64,000 nt of DNA from Barnesiella merdipullorum (GCA_019116365.1 DXBT01000022.1:28784-92783); one strand, 5' to 3'. Counted from the first letter of the stretch, positions 50,581 to 60,233 are shown. Numbers and translations are program-made. The notes: a model not told the origin generated them from the sequence alone.

Positions 50581-51741
50581 TTACAGAGCGATAGGGGTGT
50601 GTTGGACGGGGTGTTGCAAATTTTGAGGTCGGTATCGCTCCCCGTCTTTCCGAGGCGCAGCCCGGTTCCACTCGAGTGTCACTCCTTCGCGGGTGAAGTG
50701 TATGGTGAGCACCCCGTTCTCGGCGAGGATGGCCTTTACCCCTTCGTCTATGGGCTTGTGTTCGGCATCATACCAGATGACATTGAAGAGGTTGGATAGG
50801 CCCGTGGGACGAAGCGCTGCCTTTACCATGCCCGTTTGCCATTGGTCGGACAACCGTTGTGCGCCGCTCTCGTAGATGAGCAGATAGCCGTTCCCGTTGG
50901 TCACCATGGCCAGGTGGTAATTCCCGCCCAGGCGAATATTGTAGTTGGTCGATGAGGCTTGCAGAAATTCATAGGTACCCTCGATGGGGTTGACGCTGTG
51001 ACGCAGGTGCTCGTTCAACTCCTCGGCCGTCCAGAGAATCTGATTTTCGAGATATTCGTGCGGGGAGATCGACCAGTTTTTCATCTTCACACAGGCGCCT
51101 CGGCCCACATAAATGCCCGCCTGGTCGCCGAAGAGGCGGTCGTCGTGGCAGAACCCCAGGCGGCACTCCCGTTCCCGGCCCAGGAAAATATCGAATCCGC
51201 CCCGGGCCGGGACGATGTGCAGGCGGTTATAGCCGGTCTCGGGGTGAATCGCGGTTGAGCTTACCCGCCTCCATCGAACGTGAAATGTCGTGTCGCCTCG
51301 GGCTACGGTGAAGAGGGTATATTGCAGTTCGGGCGTCTGGTATCCGTAGAAGTCGTCGTCGCCGGCCCGTAGCAGTAAGGCGTGGTAGTTTTGCCGGTCG
51401 CGATATCCCCATACCACTCCCCACACCGGTTTCTTCACATATCCGGCTCGTGAGGTTTTCCCGGAGGAGTCGGTGCGATACACGGCATATCGTTTGCCAG
51501 ACCGGTTGTGTTGGTTGGCCACATCGAGGGTAATGGCCGGACGGGCACCTTCGCCCGGAGCGATTCTGGTCGAGACAACATTTACCGCGCCGCTGTCGGC
51601 ACAAAGGTTGCAGTCGGTCAGTATCCCGTCTTGAAATTCACTCTGTCGCAGAGCTGTTTTTCCGATGTACCACGGCAGGGACATACACGGGAAGATACAA
51701 AATAGAGCAACCAGAATTATGAGGAGGAGGCGTATATTCAT
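50581..51741 (-). CDS. Exported protein of unknown function
   Basis: 386 residues from the ATG at 51741 (MNIRLLLIILVALFCIF), which gives a good signal peptide or N-terminal anchor. The long extension of this frame to 52182 overlaps the gadC gene and its terminator, so it is rejected. The mature protein looks beta-rich, with segments such as YHALLLRAGDDDFYGYQT and GGFDIFLGRERECRLGFC, and a central glycine-rich turn pattern compatible with a concanavalin-like fold. I do not recognise a named family. It is between proS and the acid-resistance locus with no clear operon partner. Confidence 0.75.
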   Translation of the reverse strand: MNIRLLLIILVALFCIFPCMSLPWYIGKTALRQSEFQDGILTDCNLCADSGAVNVVSTRIAPGEGARPAITLDVANQHNRSGKRYAVYRTDSSGKTSRAGYVKKPVWGVVWGYRDRQNYHALLLRAGDDDFYGYQTPELQYTLFTVARGDTTFHVRWRRVSSTAIHPETGYNRLHIVPARGGFDIFLGRERECRLGFCHDDRLFGDQAGIYVGRGACVKMKNWSISPHEYLENQILWTAEELNEHLRHSVNPIEGTYEFLQASSTNYNIRLGGNYHLAMVTNGNGYLLIYESGAQRLSDQWQTGMVKAALRPTGLSNLFNVIWYDAEHKPIDEGVKAILAENGVLTIHFTREGVTLEWNRAAPRKDGERYRPQNLQHPVQHTPIAL

Positions 51742-51944
51742 GCTCTTGTCGTTTGGGGAGGCTGATTGGCCCTCCCGGTCACACTTCAAAGATAAGCCAA
51801 ATTGCTGGATGGACAAAGGGAAACGGCGGCTTTTGAGTGATATTCCCGGTGGAGGAGCTGTTTGCGTACAAAAGTCGGGGCCGAATACCCATGTCGTGAA
51901 GGGTTGGACGAAGCAACGATGCGGTTGGGATAACGGCATGAACC

Positions 51945-51987
51945 GAGAAAAGCCGATACCCATGACGGGTATCGGCCTTTCTCGATT
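51945..51987 (-). terminator. Terminator after gadC
   Basis: AAAGGCCGATACCCGTC-type stem: AGCCGATACCCAT pairs with ACGGGTATCGGCC-like sequence around a short loop. It lies 17 bases beyond the minus-strand stop of gadC at 52004. Confidence 0.8.
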
Positions 51988-52003
51988 TGGAGAGTTGGGT
52001 CGA

Positions 52004-53548
52004 TTATGATTGGGAGGAGGTAGAGTCTTTCGGACCCGAGCTCTTGCTGGGCGTCGGTTGCGTAGCCTGGGGCTTGGCCGGTTGTACCTGGGTGGGAGAC
52101 TCTTCCCAGTGGAAGGGTTCGAACTGGCTATCCTTGTTGGCCCAACTGGGTTTGCGCGAGGCGTAGATGATGAAGGGGGCAATCACCACGACGAGGGTGC
52201 CGATGATAAGTACCGAGAACCACACGGCATTGCTGCCCACCGATATCTGGCTGGGCGGGATGAAACTCAGTACGAAGGCCAGCAGGGAGCCCAAAAATCC
52301 GAGCCCGCCGATAAACCACATCATGCAGTTGCCTTTGCCGCCGATGCGGAAGGGGCGGTTGCTCTTCTTCATGTTGTATCGCAAATAAATAGCGGCCGAG
52401 AACATGAGCATGTACATGATGAGGTAGAGCACGACCGTGAGTTGCGACATGATTTGGTAGAAACTTTGTACCGAGGGCATGACCACAAAGAGCAGGCTCA
52501 ACAGTGTGACGGCAGCTCCTTGCAGGTAGAGGATGTTTTTCTGTACCCCTATCTTGTTGGTCTTTTGGAAGAAGGGGGGCAGATATCCGGCGCGTCCCAC
52601 GGCAAAGATACCTTTTGAGGGACCGGCCACCCAGGTGAGCACACCGGCCAGTACACCGAAGGCGAGAGCGATGGCAATCACCGGCGAAAGCCACGAGGCC
52701 TTGATAAAGTTGAAGTAGTTGTCAAATCCCACCAGCAGGCTCTGGGTGAGGTTGATATCCTTCTGCGGGATGATGATACCCAGGGCAAAGGTGCCCAGTA
52801 CAAAGATGAGTACCGTGATGGCCGAGCCGATGAATACCGCCTTGGGGTAGTTTTTCGAGGGGTTGTTGATATCCTTCACATGGATACCGCCCATCTCCAT
52901 ACCGGCGTAGAAGAGGAAGATACTGGCTGCCAGCACGAGGTTGTCGAAGTTGGAGAAGTCGGGCAGGAAGCTTCCCGAGAAGTCCATTTGCGACTTTCCA
53001 CCCATAGCCAGATAGACGATGGCCAGGACGACCAGCAGGCCCGCCGGGATGATGGTTCCCACCAGACCGCCTATCTTGGCCACCTTGCCTACCCAATCGA
53101 GCCCTTTCAACGAGATGAAGGTGGCCAGCCAGTAGATAAACAAGACCACGGCCAGGGTGTAGAAGCGGTTCGAGGCCAGCAGCATGTCGCCCGTGTGGTC
53201 CATGCCGATAAAGGCGATGGCCACGGCGCCGAAGGTCAGTACCGTGGGATACCAGATGGTACTCTCGATCCATTGCAGCCAGATGGCCAGGAAGCCGGCC
53301 TTTTTGCCGAAGGCTTCGCCTACCCAGCGGAACACACCGCCCTGCTTGTCCTGAAACATGGCGGCCAGTTCGGCGGCTACCAGGGCCGTGGGGATGAGGA
53401 ATACCAGGGCCGCAAATAGATAATAGAAGGCCGAACTTACCCCATACTCGGCCTCGGCCGGCAGTCCCCTGAGGGAGACGACCGCCGTTACATTCATGAT
53501 GGCGAGCGTAAATACGCCCAGTTTTACAGATTTCCCGATGTTTGCCAT
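52004..53548 (-). CDS. gadC: Glutamate/GABA antiporter of acid resistance (GadC-like)
   Basis: 514 residues, APC-superfamily permease with about 12 helices. Begins MANIGKSVKLGVFTLAIMNV, with the family helix 1 motif, and has VFRWVGEAFGKKAGFLAIWL and GMEMGGIHVKDINNPSKNYP (GadC-type sequences near helices 3 and 6). The C-terminal tail after the last helix is Pro/Ser/Thr-rich (TQVQPAKPQATQPTPSKSS), longer than in many permeases; E. coli GadC has a C-plug in this region, so it could regulate pH gating. The locus context (GAD, glutaminase) makes glutamate/GABA exchange the best call. Confidence 0.92.
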   Translation of the reverse strand: MANIGKSVKLGVFTLAIMNVTAVVSLRGLPAEAEYGVSSAFYYLFAALVFLIPTALVAAELAAMFQDKQGGVFRWVGEAFGKKAGFLAIWLQWIESTIWYPTVLTFGAVAIAFIGMDHTGDMLLASNRFYTLAVVLFIYWLATFISLKGLDWVGKVAKIGGLVGTIIPAGLLVVLAIVYLAMGGKSQMDFSGSFLPDFSNFDNLVLAASIFLFYAGMEMGGIHVKDINNPSKNYPKAVFIGSAITVLIFVLGTFALGIIIPQKDINLTQSLLVGFDNYFNFIKASWLSPVIAIALAFGVLAGVLTWVAGPSKGIFAVGRAGYLPPFFQKTNKIGVQKNILYLQGAAVTLLSLLFVVMPSVQSFYQIMSQLTVVLYLIMYMLMFSAAIYLRYNMKKSNRPFRIGGKGNCMMWFIGGLGFLGSLLAFVLSFIPPSQISVGSNAVWFSVLIIGTLVVVIAPFIIYASRKPSWANKDSQFEPFHWEESPTQVQPAKPQATQPTPSKSSGPKDSTSSQS

Positions 53549-53655
53549 ATACGTTTTGAATTAAGTTAATCGTGTGGGAGCAGCCACATTCATGCAGATA
53601 AACAAACATCGGGCGCTTGTTGTTTTACCGGCATGAAATTATAAAGAAAGAAAAC

Positions 53656-54357
53656 ATGGAAAAAGCTCTATCTCAAGGCTGGCGGCGGTACGAGTCGAAA
53701 GTCTATGGCGCTCTGCACATCGCCATTCTGCTGCTGTCGGTATTTCTTGTCATCACCATTTCGGTCGATACGTTTCGCAATCTCTCGTTCCTTAATCAGG
53801 GCAACTACATGACCATCCAGTTGTGGGTGTGTACCCTCTTCATGTTTGACTTCCTGCTCGAACTGGTCTTGGCTCCCCACAAGTGGCGCTACCTGAAGAG
53901 TCACTTTGTCTTCTTCCTCGTGTCGATTCCCTATCTCAACATCATCAACTATATGCATATCGATTTTTCGCCGCAGGCCGGGTACTTCCTGCGATTCATC
54001 CCGTTGGTGCGCAGCGGCTATGCCCTGGCCATCGTGGTGGGGTGGTTCACCCGCAACCGGGCGTCGAGTCTGCTGGTGTCGTATCTCACCATGCTGTTGG
54101 CCACGGTCTATTTTTCGAGTCTGCTCTTTTTTGTACTCGAGCACGATGTGAACCCGCTGGTGGTGCACTATACCGATGCCCTGTGGTGGGCTTTTATGGA
54201 TGTAACCACCGTGGGGTCGAATATCTATGCCGTCACGGCTACAGGCAAAATTCTGTCGGTGGTGCTGGCGGCATTGGGTATGATGATGTTTCCCATCTTT
54301 ACCGTCTATGTGACCAATCTGGTGCAGCAGACCGCTCAGCGCAAATCGAACTCGTGA
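53656..54357 (+). CDS. Voltage-gated-like potassium channel with TVGSN filter
   Basis: 233 residues from the ATG at 53656. About six membrane helices: four in the sensor-like part (about 18-130; helix 4-like segment FLRFIPLVRSGYALAIV) and the two pore helices (about 137-160 and 196-222). The pore loop reads WAFMDVTTVGSNIYAVTA. The filter, normally TVGYG, is Thr185-Val186-Gly187-Ser188-Asn189. It is transcribed away from gadC, and a K+ channel is a regular neighbour of Bacteroides gad loci. The likely role is K+ flux balancing charge or pH during GABA synthesis; ion selectivity is uncertain given the filter. Confidence 0.85.
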   Translation: MEKALSQGWRRYESKVYGALHIAILLLSVFLVITISVDTFRNLSFLNQGNYMTIQLWVCTLFMFDFLLELVLAPHKWRYLKSHFVFFLVSIPYLNIINYMHIDFSPQAGYFLRFIPLVRSGYALAIVVGWFTRNRASSLLVSYLTMLLATVYFSSLLFFVLEHDVNPLVVHYTDALWWAFMDVTTVGSNIYAVTATGKILSVVLAALGMMMFPIFTVYVTNLVQQTAQRKSNS

Positions 54358-54400
54358 CCTGCCTTCGGGTGGAGCCGATGGCTGTTTCTGTGTCGGGGCG

Positions 54401-54446
54401 ATAAAAAAGGCAAGAGCCGGGAGCAATCTCCCGGCTCTTGTCGTAT
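54401..54446. terminator. Bidirectional terminator between K+ channel and glsA genes
   Basis: CAAGAGCCGGGAG and CTCCCGGCTCTTG form a 13-bp perfect stem around CAAT with an A6 tract on one side. It serves both converging genes. Confidence 0.9.
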
Positions 54447-54463
54447 AGGATGGGGACCGATTG

Positions 54464-55429
54464 TTAAGCGGTTACCGTTACCGAGTCGCCGCTGAATACC
54501 GACAACCCCAGTTTGTTCATGACATATCGGATGGCCAGTTGGGCTTTGACCGAGTTGCCGGCCGCATCGATAGGTGGGGCAAAGGCCGAGATGCCCATCA
54601 CGCCCGGCAGCACACCCATGATACCGCCTCCTACACCCGACTTGGCCGGGATGCCCGATGTGTAAAGCCAGTCGCCCGTGCGCTCATAGAAACCTACGGT
54701 CGAGATGAGCGAGGTAATCTTGGGCGCCAGCGAGGCGTCGAAGATGGTCTGTCCCGTTTTGGGATTGACTCCCTTGTTGGCGATGGTGGCCCCGCACACC
54801 GACAGCTGCTCGGCGGTGATACCCAGCGAGCACTGCCGGGTGTAGAGGTCGAGCGAGAGGTCGGGGTCGTCGTAGATGCGGTTGTAGTTCTTCAACAGCC
54901 AGGCGATGGAGCGGTTGTTGAAGTTGGTTTCCGACTCCGATTTGTACAGCTCTTCAATCAGTTCGGGAGCGCTGCCCGAGAGCAGGGTGATGTTCTCGAC
55001 AATGGCCTCCCACTTTTTTTGAGCGTCGCCCACCGGCTGCACCATGCTGCACGCAGCGATGGCACCGGCATTGACCAGCGGGGTGGAGGGGTGGTCGTTC
55101 TCCAGCAGGATGGCGACAATCGAGTTGAAGGGCAGGCCTGTGGCATCGGCACCGATCATCGACAGCAGTTTGTCGGCTCCGTATTGGCGCAAGACCAGGA
55201 TGGCGGTGTGTACCTTCGATACCGACTCGATGCCAAACTTATACCGGGTGTCGCCCACCTCGATGAGGTGTCCGTCGGTGAGGCACACGCTTATCCCGAA
55301 CAGCTGGCTGTCGATGCCGGCTAGATAGGGGATGTAGTCGGCATTCTTGCCGTCGTGGTTGTTGCGGTAGAGGTCGTGAGCCTCGTGCAAGGTCTGCTCG
55401 ATTTGAGCAATCGAAATGGTCTTTTTCAT
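54464..55429 (-). CDS. glsA: Glutaminase A
   Basis: 321 residues of the bacterial glutaminase (GlsA/YbaS) fold, hydrolysing glutamine to glutamate and ammonia. Ammonia neutralises acid and glutamate feeds the decarboxylase. The beta-lactamase-like catalytic motif is GIESVSKVHTAIL (Ser-x-x-Lys, about residues 70-82). Other family stretches: LVNAGAIAACSMVQ (about 128-141) and PAKSGVGGGIMGVLPGVMGI (about 254-273). It lies six bases downstream of gadB in one operon. Confidence 0.96.
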   Translation of the reverse strand: MKKTISIAQIEQTLHEAHDLYRNNHDGKNADYIPYLAGIDSQLFGISVCLTDGHLIEVGDTRYKFGIESVSKVHTAILVLRQYGADKLLSMIGADATGLPFNSIVAILLENDHPSTPLVNAGAIAACSMVQPVGDAQKKWEAIVENITLLSGSAPELIEELYKSESETNFNNRSIAWLLKNYNRIYDDPDLSLDLYTRQCSLGITAEQLSVCGATIANKGVNPKTGQTIFDASLAPKITSLISTVGFYERTGDWLYTSGIPAKSGVGGGIMGVLPGVMGISAFAPPIDAAGNSVKAQLAIRYVMNKLGLSVFSGDSVTVTA

Positions 55430-55435
55430 ACGCTT

Positions 55436-56878
55436 CTATTTTTTAGATTTGCGACGGAATCCCGTGTGGGTGAACATGGTGCTCTCTACCTCGATATTCT
55501 TCTCCTGGGCGATGCGGGTGGGCGTAGGATACTCGAGCTTCTCGAGGTCGGCTACGGCGTCGCCTATATCCTTCAGCAACATGTCGGCCATGTCGCGGCT
55601 GAAGCCCTGGCGCACGACGATGCGCATGACCACATAGTTCTCGACACTCTTGGGCAGCGAGTAGGCGGGCACCATCCAGCCACTCTGACGCAGGCGGTCC
55701 TGCAGGTCATAGAGGGTCCATTTGGCATTTTGGGCATAGTCGGGGTGCATGTACCAGATGAAGAGCGGGTTTTCTACCCGGTCGCTGTAGTTGACAAAAG
55801 GTTTCATTTTGCCAATCTCGTCGTGCAGGTATTGGGTTATCTGCATGCTGTTGTACTGGATGGCCTTGTAGCCCTGGAATCCCAACCGGATGAACTGGTA
55901 GTACTGACCCAGAATCTGGGCAGCCGGACGTGAGAAGTTGAGCCCTACTTGAGTGATATCGGCACCCAGGTAGTTGACGCTGAACGACATGTCGTCGGGC
56001 AGGTATTTCTTGTCGCGCCATACGACCCAGCCCAGACCGGGATAAACCAGTCCGAACTTGTGGCCCGAGGTACTGATGGAGAGTACCCACTTCAGCCGGA
56101 AGTCCCACTTCTTGTGCGGTTCGAGGAAGGGCAGGATGAATCCGCCCGAAGCGGCATCGACGTGAATGGGAATGTCGTAGCCCGTCTTTTTGTTATACTC
56201 GTCGAGCAGGTGGTCGAGGCGTTCCACGTCGTCGTTCAGGCCGGTCCAGGTAACCCCCTCGATGGGGACGATGCAGATGGTATTCTCGTCGCACATCTTG
56301 AGCGCTTCGACCGGGTCGAGGGTGGGCTTGTCGAGGGTGAGCGGTACCTCGCGCAGCTCGATTTGCCACAGTTGGGCAAACTTCTCCCACACGATCTGGT
56401 AGGCCGAGGAGATGACAAAGTTGGGCTTGTCGGTAGGCTTGCCTTGAGCCTGACGTTTCTTGCGCCAGCGCAACCAGGCGGCCACGCCACCCAGCATACA
56501 GGCCTCCGACGAACCTATTGCCACGGCGCCGCTTTTCCATTTGGCCTCTTCGGGCGAGTTCCACAGATTGGCCATGATGTTGATACACTTGGCGTTCATG
56601 ACGGCGATGCGGGGATACTCCGTCTCGTCGATATAGTTGATGTTGATGGCCTCGTTCATCAGTTTGGTCGCATACTTGTCCATATAGGTGGTGACAAAAG
56701 TGGCGAGATTCAGGCGGGGTTGCGTCTGTGCAAAAGTCTCGTCTTTGACCATCTGGTAGGCGATTTCGGGGGTGGTGGGCGCATCGGGTATGCGCTCTAC
56801 GGGTGAGGGTTTCAACATTTCGTCAGACCCGAAGATGCTCGTTTTGGCATCTCCTTCTCTTAAACTAAAATCTTTCAT
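55436..56878 (-). CDS. gadB: Glutamate decarboxylase
   Basis: 480 residues, PLP-dependent, converting glutamate to GABA and CO2 with consumption of a proton. Family stretches: IGSSEACMLGGVAAWLRWRK (about 121-140), IPIHVDAASGGFILPFLEP (about 239-257, PLP-contacting Asp) and the PLP Lys in SISTSGHKFGLVYPG (about 272-286). The C-terminal FSRDMADMLLKDIGDAV and the final residues (HTGFRRKSKK) resemble the pH-sensing tail region of GadB. It forms a two-gene operon with glsA; the antiporter gadC and K+ channel genes complete the locus. Confidence 0.97.
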   Translation of the reverse strand: MKDFSLREGDAKTSIFGSDEMLKPSPVERIPDAPTTPEIAYQMVKDETFAQTQPRLNLATFVTTYMDKYATKLMNEAININYIDETEYPRIAVMNAKCINIMANLWNSPEEAKWKSGAVAIGSSEACMLGGVAAWLRWRKKRQAQGKPTDKPNFVISSAYQIVWEKFAQLWQIELREVPLTLDKPTLDPVEALKMCDENTICIVPIEGVTWTGLNDDVERLDHLLDEYNKKTGYDIPIHVDAASGGFILPFLEPHKKWDFRLKWVLSISTSGHKFGLVYPGLGWVVWRDKKYLPDDMSFSVNYLGADITQVGLNFSRPAAQILGQYYQFIRLGFQGYKAIQYNSMQITQYLHDEIGKMKPFVNYSDRVENPLFIWYMHPDYAQNAKWTLYDLQDRLRQSGWMVPAYSLPKSVENYVVMRIVVRQGFSRDMADMLLKDIGDAVADLEKLEYPTPTRIAQEKNIEVESTMFTHTGFRRKSKK

Positions 56879-57102
56879 TGTATAAAGTTTTTATGAATTA
56901 GACCTACGAAACCGGGGCTCCCCGCGGGAGTGCGGCTTCTTGGTGTCACAACAGTCCCGGTGGGGTGAAAGTTTGGTGCGTTGGGTTATTCCTGCACAAT
57001 TTGGCACTTGTTAAAGGACGGGCAAGTTAAACATTCGGGGGTGTAGATTGTTTTCCCCCTGTAAACGTGTCGGCAGGGATGCCGGCCATAAACTGCATGA
57101 CT

Positions 57103-58302
57103 ATGAAAATAGAGACCGGGCGGGGTACTATCCCGCTCATTACCTTGTTGGGCATCTGGTCCATATCGGCACTGAGTGCCTTACCGGGACTGGCGGTGTC
57201 GCCTATTCTCGGACAGTTGTCAACCATCTTTCCCCATGCGTCGGAGTTTGACATACAGCTGCTCACCTCGTTGCCGTCGTTACTCACCATCCCCTTTATT
57301 CTGCTTTCGGGTAGGCTCACCGAGCGAGTGAACAATGTGATTCTGTTACAGGTGGGACTGGTGGTCTTTGCCTTGAGCGGAGTGCTCTACCTCTTCTCGG
57401 GGCAGATGTGGCAGCTGATTGCCGTGAGTGCCCTGTTGGGGATTGGTGCCGGCATCATCGTTCCCCTCTCGACGGGACTTATTTCGCGCCATTTCACAGG
57501 ACGATACCGCACGCAACAGTTCGGGTTGAGCTCGGCCATCACCAATGTGACGCTGGTACTGGCTACGATGCTCACCGGCTATCTGGCCGAGGTGAACTGG
57601 CATCTGCCCTTTGTCGTCTATCTGGCTCCGTTGCTTTCGCTGTTGCTCTCTTTTTCGCTGAAGCGCGACTCTACCTCGGCACAGCCGGTGGCCCAAAGCT
57701 CGGCCGGACGTATCGACACCGGGCGACTTGTAGGGCTGATGGCCTTTTATGGGCTCATTACCTATCTGGTAATTATCGTTAGCTTCAACCTGCCGTTTCT
57801 GATGAAAGAGTATCACTTCGATACAGGAGCGTCGGGGGTGATTATCTCGCTCTTTTTCCTGGCCATCATGTTGCCGGGCTTTTTCCTCAATCCCATTCTG
57901 TCGTTCCTGGGATCGCTCACCAAGTTTACGAGTTTGGCTTGCATTGCCATTGGGCTGGTGCTTATCCTCATGTCGATGAGCGAGTGGGTATTGGCCGTCG
58001 GGGCTATCTTCATAGGTCTGGGTTATGGGGTGATGCAGCCGGTCATCTACGACCAGACTACCCGGGCTGCCGATGCTTCGCGGGCCACCTTTGCCCTGGC
58101 GCTGGTCATGGCCATGAACTACCTGGCCATTCTGCTCTGCCCGGTCATTATCGATTCGCTTCAGTCGATTTTCCACATACACACCCAGCGGTTTGCCTTC
58201 GAACTCAACCTGGGCATTACGTTATTAACGGTTGTGTGGGCTTACTGGAAGCGTCACTCCTTTTTGTTTAACGATGCTCCGGCCAACTCGATACAGTCAT
58301 GA
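57103..58302 (+). CDS. MFS transporter
   Basis: 399 residues from the ATG at 57103; the frame opens 36 bases earlier but the first helix starts right after this methionine. It has about 12 helices, with the MFS loop 2-3 motif in IPFILLSGRLTERVNNVIL (about 66-84) and a second half starting near residue 210. It ends overlapping the next gene (ATGA), so the two transporters are translationally coupled. Substrate unknown. It starts 224 bases away from divergent gadB; that gap holds no clear RNA or operator. Confidence 0.9.
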   Translation: MKIETGRGTIPLITLLGIWSISALSALPGLAVSPILGQLSTIFPHASEFDIQLLTSLPSLLTIPFILLSGRLTERVNNVILLQVGLVVFALSGVLYLFSGQMWQLIAVSALLGIGAGIIVPLSTGLISRHFTGRYRTQQFGLSSAITNVTLVLATMLTGYLAEVNWHLPFVVYLAPLLSLLLSFSLKRDSTSAQPVAQSSAGRIDTGRLVGLMAFYGLITYLVIIVSFNLPFLMKEYHFDTGASGVIISLFFLAIMLPGFFLNPILSFLGSLTKFTSLACIAIGLVLILMSMSEWVLAVGAIFIGLGYGVMQPVIYDQTTRAADASRATFALALVMAMNYLAILLCPVIIDSLQSIFHIHTQRFAFELNLGITLLTVVWAYWKRHSFLFNDAPANSIQS

Positions 58303-59246
58303 AAGGGTGGAGTAACAAGGTGGCGATGGCCAACTGGGCCATGGTGGTGTCGAAGGTCTTCGGCGGACTGAACGTGAATGCCCTGCACTACCTGCTGCCT
58401 CTGTGGCTTGCGCCGCTCACGGGGGCCACCTTCAGATGTGTGTTTGCTGCTGTGGCTTTTTGGATTCTCGGCCTTTTTGCCCGTCCCGAGAAGGCCTCGA
58501 CTCGCGACAAATGGATTCTCTTCGTGATGGGAGCGGTGGGTATCTATGGCTATATGTTTTCCTACCTGATGGGGCTGAGCAAGACAACCCCGGTTTCGGC
58601 CGCCATCTTTACCTCGATGCAGCCGATTTGGGTCTTTGTCATATCGGTGCTTTTCATGCGCGAGCGGGTCACACTGCTCAAGGTGGTAGGTATTCTGGTG
58701 GGGTTGGGTGGAGCGTTGCTCTGTATTCTCACCCAAAAGAGCGACGATCTGGCCACCGACGCGTTGACCGGTAACCTCTTTTGCTTGATGAGCTCGGTCA
58801 TCTATGCCATCTATCTGGTATTGAGCAATCGGTTTCTGAAACGCACGGGTACTTATACCCTCATGCGCTACACCTTCTCGGGCGCAGCCGTGTCGAGTCT
58901 GGTGGTGATGGCCTTTACCGGCTACGATGCCCCGTTGTTCGAGTCGCCGCTCCATTGGTGGCCGCTGGCTCTGTTGTTGTTCGTGTTGATATTCCCCACG
59001 GTGTTGAGCTATCTGCTGGTGCCGGTCGGCTTGCGATATCTGAAGACGACGGTAGTCGCCATTTATGGCTACCTTATACTCATGGTGGCCTCGATTACTT
59101 CGTTCCTCACAGGGCAGGACCGTTTCAGTTGGACTCAGATTCTGGCCATGGTGCTTATCTGTGTGGGGGTGTATGCGGTAGAGATTGCCGAGAGCCGCGG
59201 CAGCCGTGCGCCCACATCGCGTTTACATTCGTCGCCTCATTCGTGA
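58299..59246 (+). CDS. EamA-family (DMT) transporter 1
   Basis: 315 residues, ten membrane helices in two EamA repeats (about 10-140 and 160-290). Repeat 1 has the usual VSAAIFTSMQPIWVFVISVL stretch near helix 3 and repeat 2 ends RYLKTTVVAIYGYLILMVAS. Exports or imports small metabolites; substrate unknown. Starts on the ATGA overlap with the MFS gene. Its last 24 bases overlap the tail of the second EamA gene on the other strand. Confidence 0.92.
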   Translation: MKGWSNKVAMANWAMVVSKVFGGLNVNALHYLLPLWLAPLTGATFRCVFAAVAFWILGLFARPEKASTRDKWILFVMGAVGIYGYMFSYLMGLSKTTPVSAAIFTSMQPIWVFVISVLFMRERVTLLKVVGILVGLGGALLCILTQKSDDLATDALTGNLFCLMSSVIYAIYLVLSNRFLKRTGTYTLMRYTFSGAAVSSLVVMAFTGYDAPLFESPLHWWPLALLLFVLIFPTVLSYLLVPVGLRYLKTTVVAIYGYLILMVASITSFLTGQDRFSWTQILAMVLICVGVYAVEIAESRGSRAPTSRLHSSPHS

Positions 59247-60182
59247 CGATCTCTTGTGCAACAATCGGGGAGTCCGTTGCCACATCTTTTTCAACTCTTC
59301 GGGGTTGCGGGCCACGATTACCGTGGTGACTGCCACAAGTATGATGCCGATACCCCAGGCCTGTATCTGGCTGCAACTTTCGCCCAGGAAGAGGATGCCC
59401 ATGACTACGGCGGTGAGCGGTTCCATACACCCCAGTACGGCCGTGGTGGTAGAGCCTATGTGCTTGACGGCCAGAATGAGGGTGAGGTTGGAGATGAGTG
59501 TGGGCACCAGGGCCAGCAGAAAGAGGTCGATGCCGGTCGTCCACGAGGGGACCGGTGCCAGCCCTTCGCCTCGCACCAGCAGATTGGCAAGGAAGAAGAG
59601 ACTACCGGTCGCGAGAATATAGAAGGTGAGTTTCAGACTGTCGATGCGGCCGATGCTCGACCGGTTCAACCCTACGATATATGAGGCATAGGTGAGTACG
59701 GTAGTGAGTGCCAAAGCCATACCCGTGGGGTTGATTTTCCCGCCTTCGCTCCCGCTCAACAGGTAGATGCCGCCCAAGGCCAGTAGCGTAGCCACAGCTA
59801 CGGGAACCGATAGCCGTTCCTTGAAAAAGACCACCATCAGTATCGTCACCAGTACCGGGTAGAGAAAGTGCAGCGTGGTAGCCAGCCCGCTGGGAATGTA
59901 GAGATACGACTGCGTGAGCAGGAACGAAGTGGCGGCATAGAGGAAAGCAAACCCTGCGATAACCGGTAGTTGCCGCTTCTCGATGCGGAGGCTCTCTCGC
60001 CTGACCAATAAAACGAGTCCTACCAGCAAGGCCGAGATGGCAAACCGATAAAACACGACCGAGTTGACCGACACCCCGGCCTTCAGGGCAGGGATGGCAA
60101 AGAGGGGCACGAGTCCGAAGGTCGATGACGACACTACGGCATAAATCAACCCTTTAATCGAATTTCTGCTTTCTCCACTCAT
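59223..60182 (-). CDS. EamA-family (DMT) transporter 2
   Basis: 319 residues, ten helices in two EamA repeats, as in the first copy but only distantly similar. Marks: SFLLTQSYLYIPSGLATTLH in repeat 1 and LAVKHIGSTTTAVLGCMEPL in repeat 2. It ends 24 bases inside the convergent transporter gene. The C-terminal tail is basic (RTPRLLHKRSSRMRRRM) and lies in the overlap. Substrate unknown. Confidence 0.92.
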   Translation of the reverse strand: MSGESRNSIKGLIYAVVSSSTFGLVPLFAIPALKAGVSVNSVVFYRFAISALLVGLVLLVRRESLRIEKRQLPVIAGFAFLYAATSFLLTQSYLYIPSGLATTLHFLYPVLVTILMVVFFKERLSVPVAVATLLALGGIYLLSGSEGGKINPTGMALALTTVLTYASYIVGLNRSSIGRIDSLKLTFYILATGSLFFLANLLVRGEGLAPVPSWTTGIDLFLLALVPTLISNLTLILAVKHIGSTTTAVLGCMEPLTAVVMGILFLGESCSQIQAWGIGIILVAVTTVIVARNPEELKKMWQRTPRLLHKRSSRMRRRM

Positions 60183-60233
60183 TGGGGTATGGCCTCCAGA
60201 TACCTTTAATTAATCGATGTTGAATGAATATCA

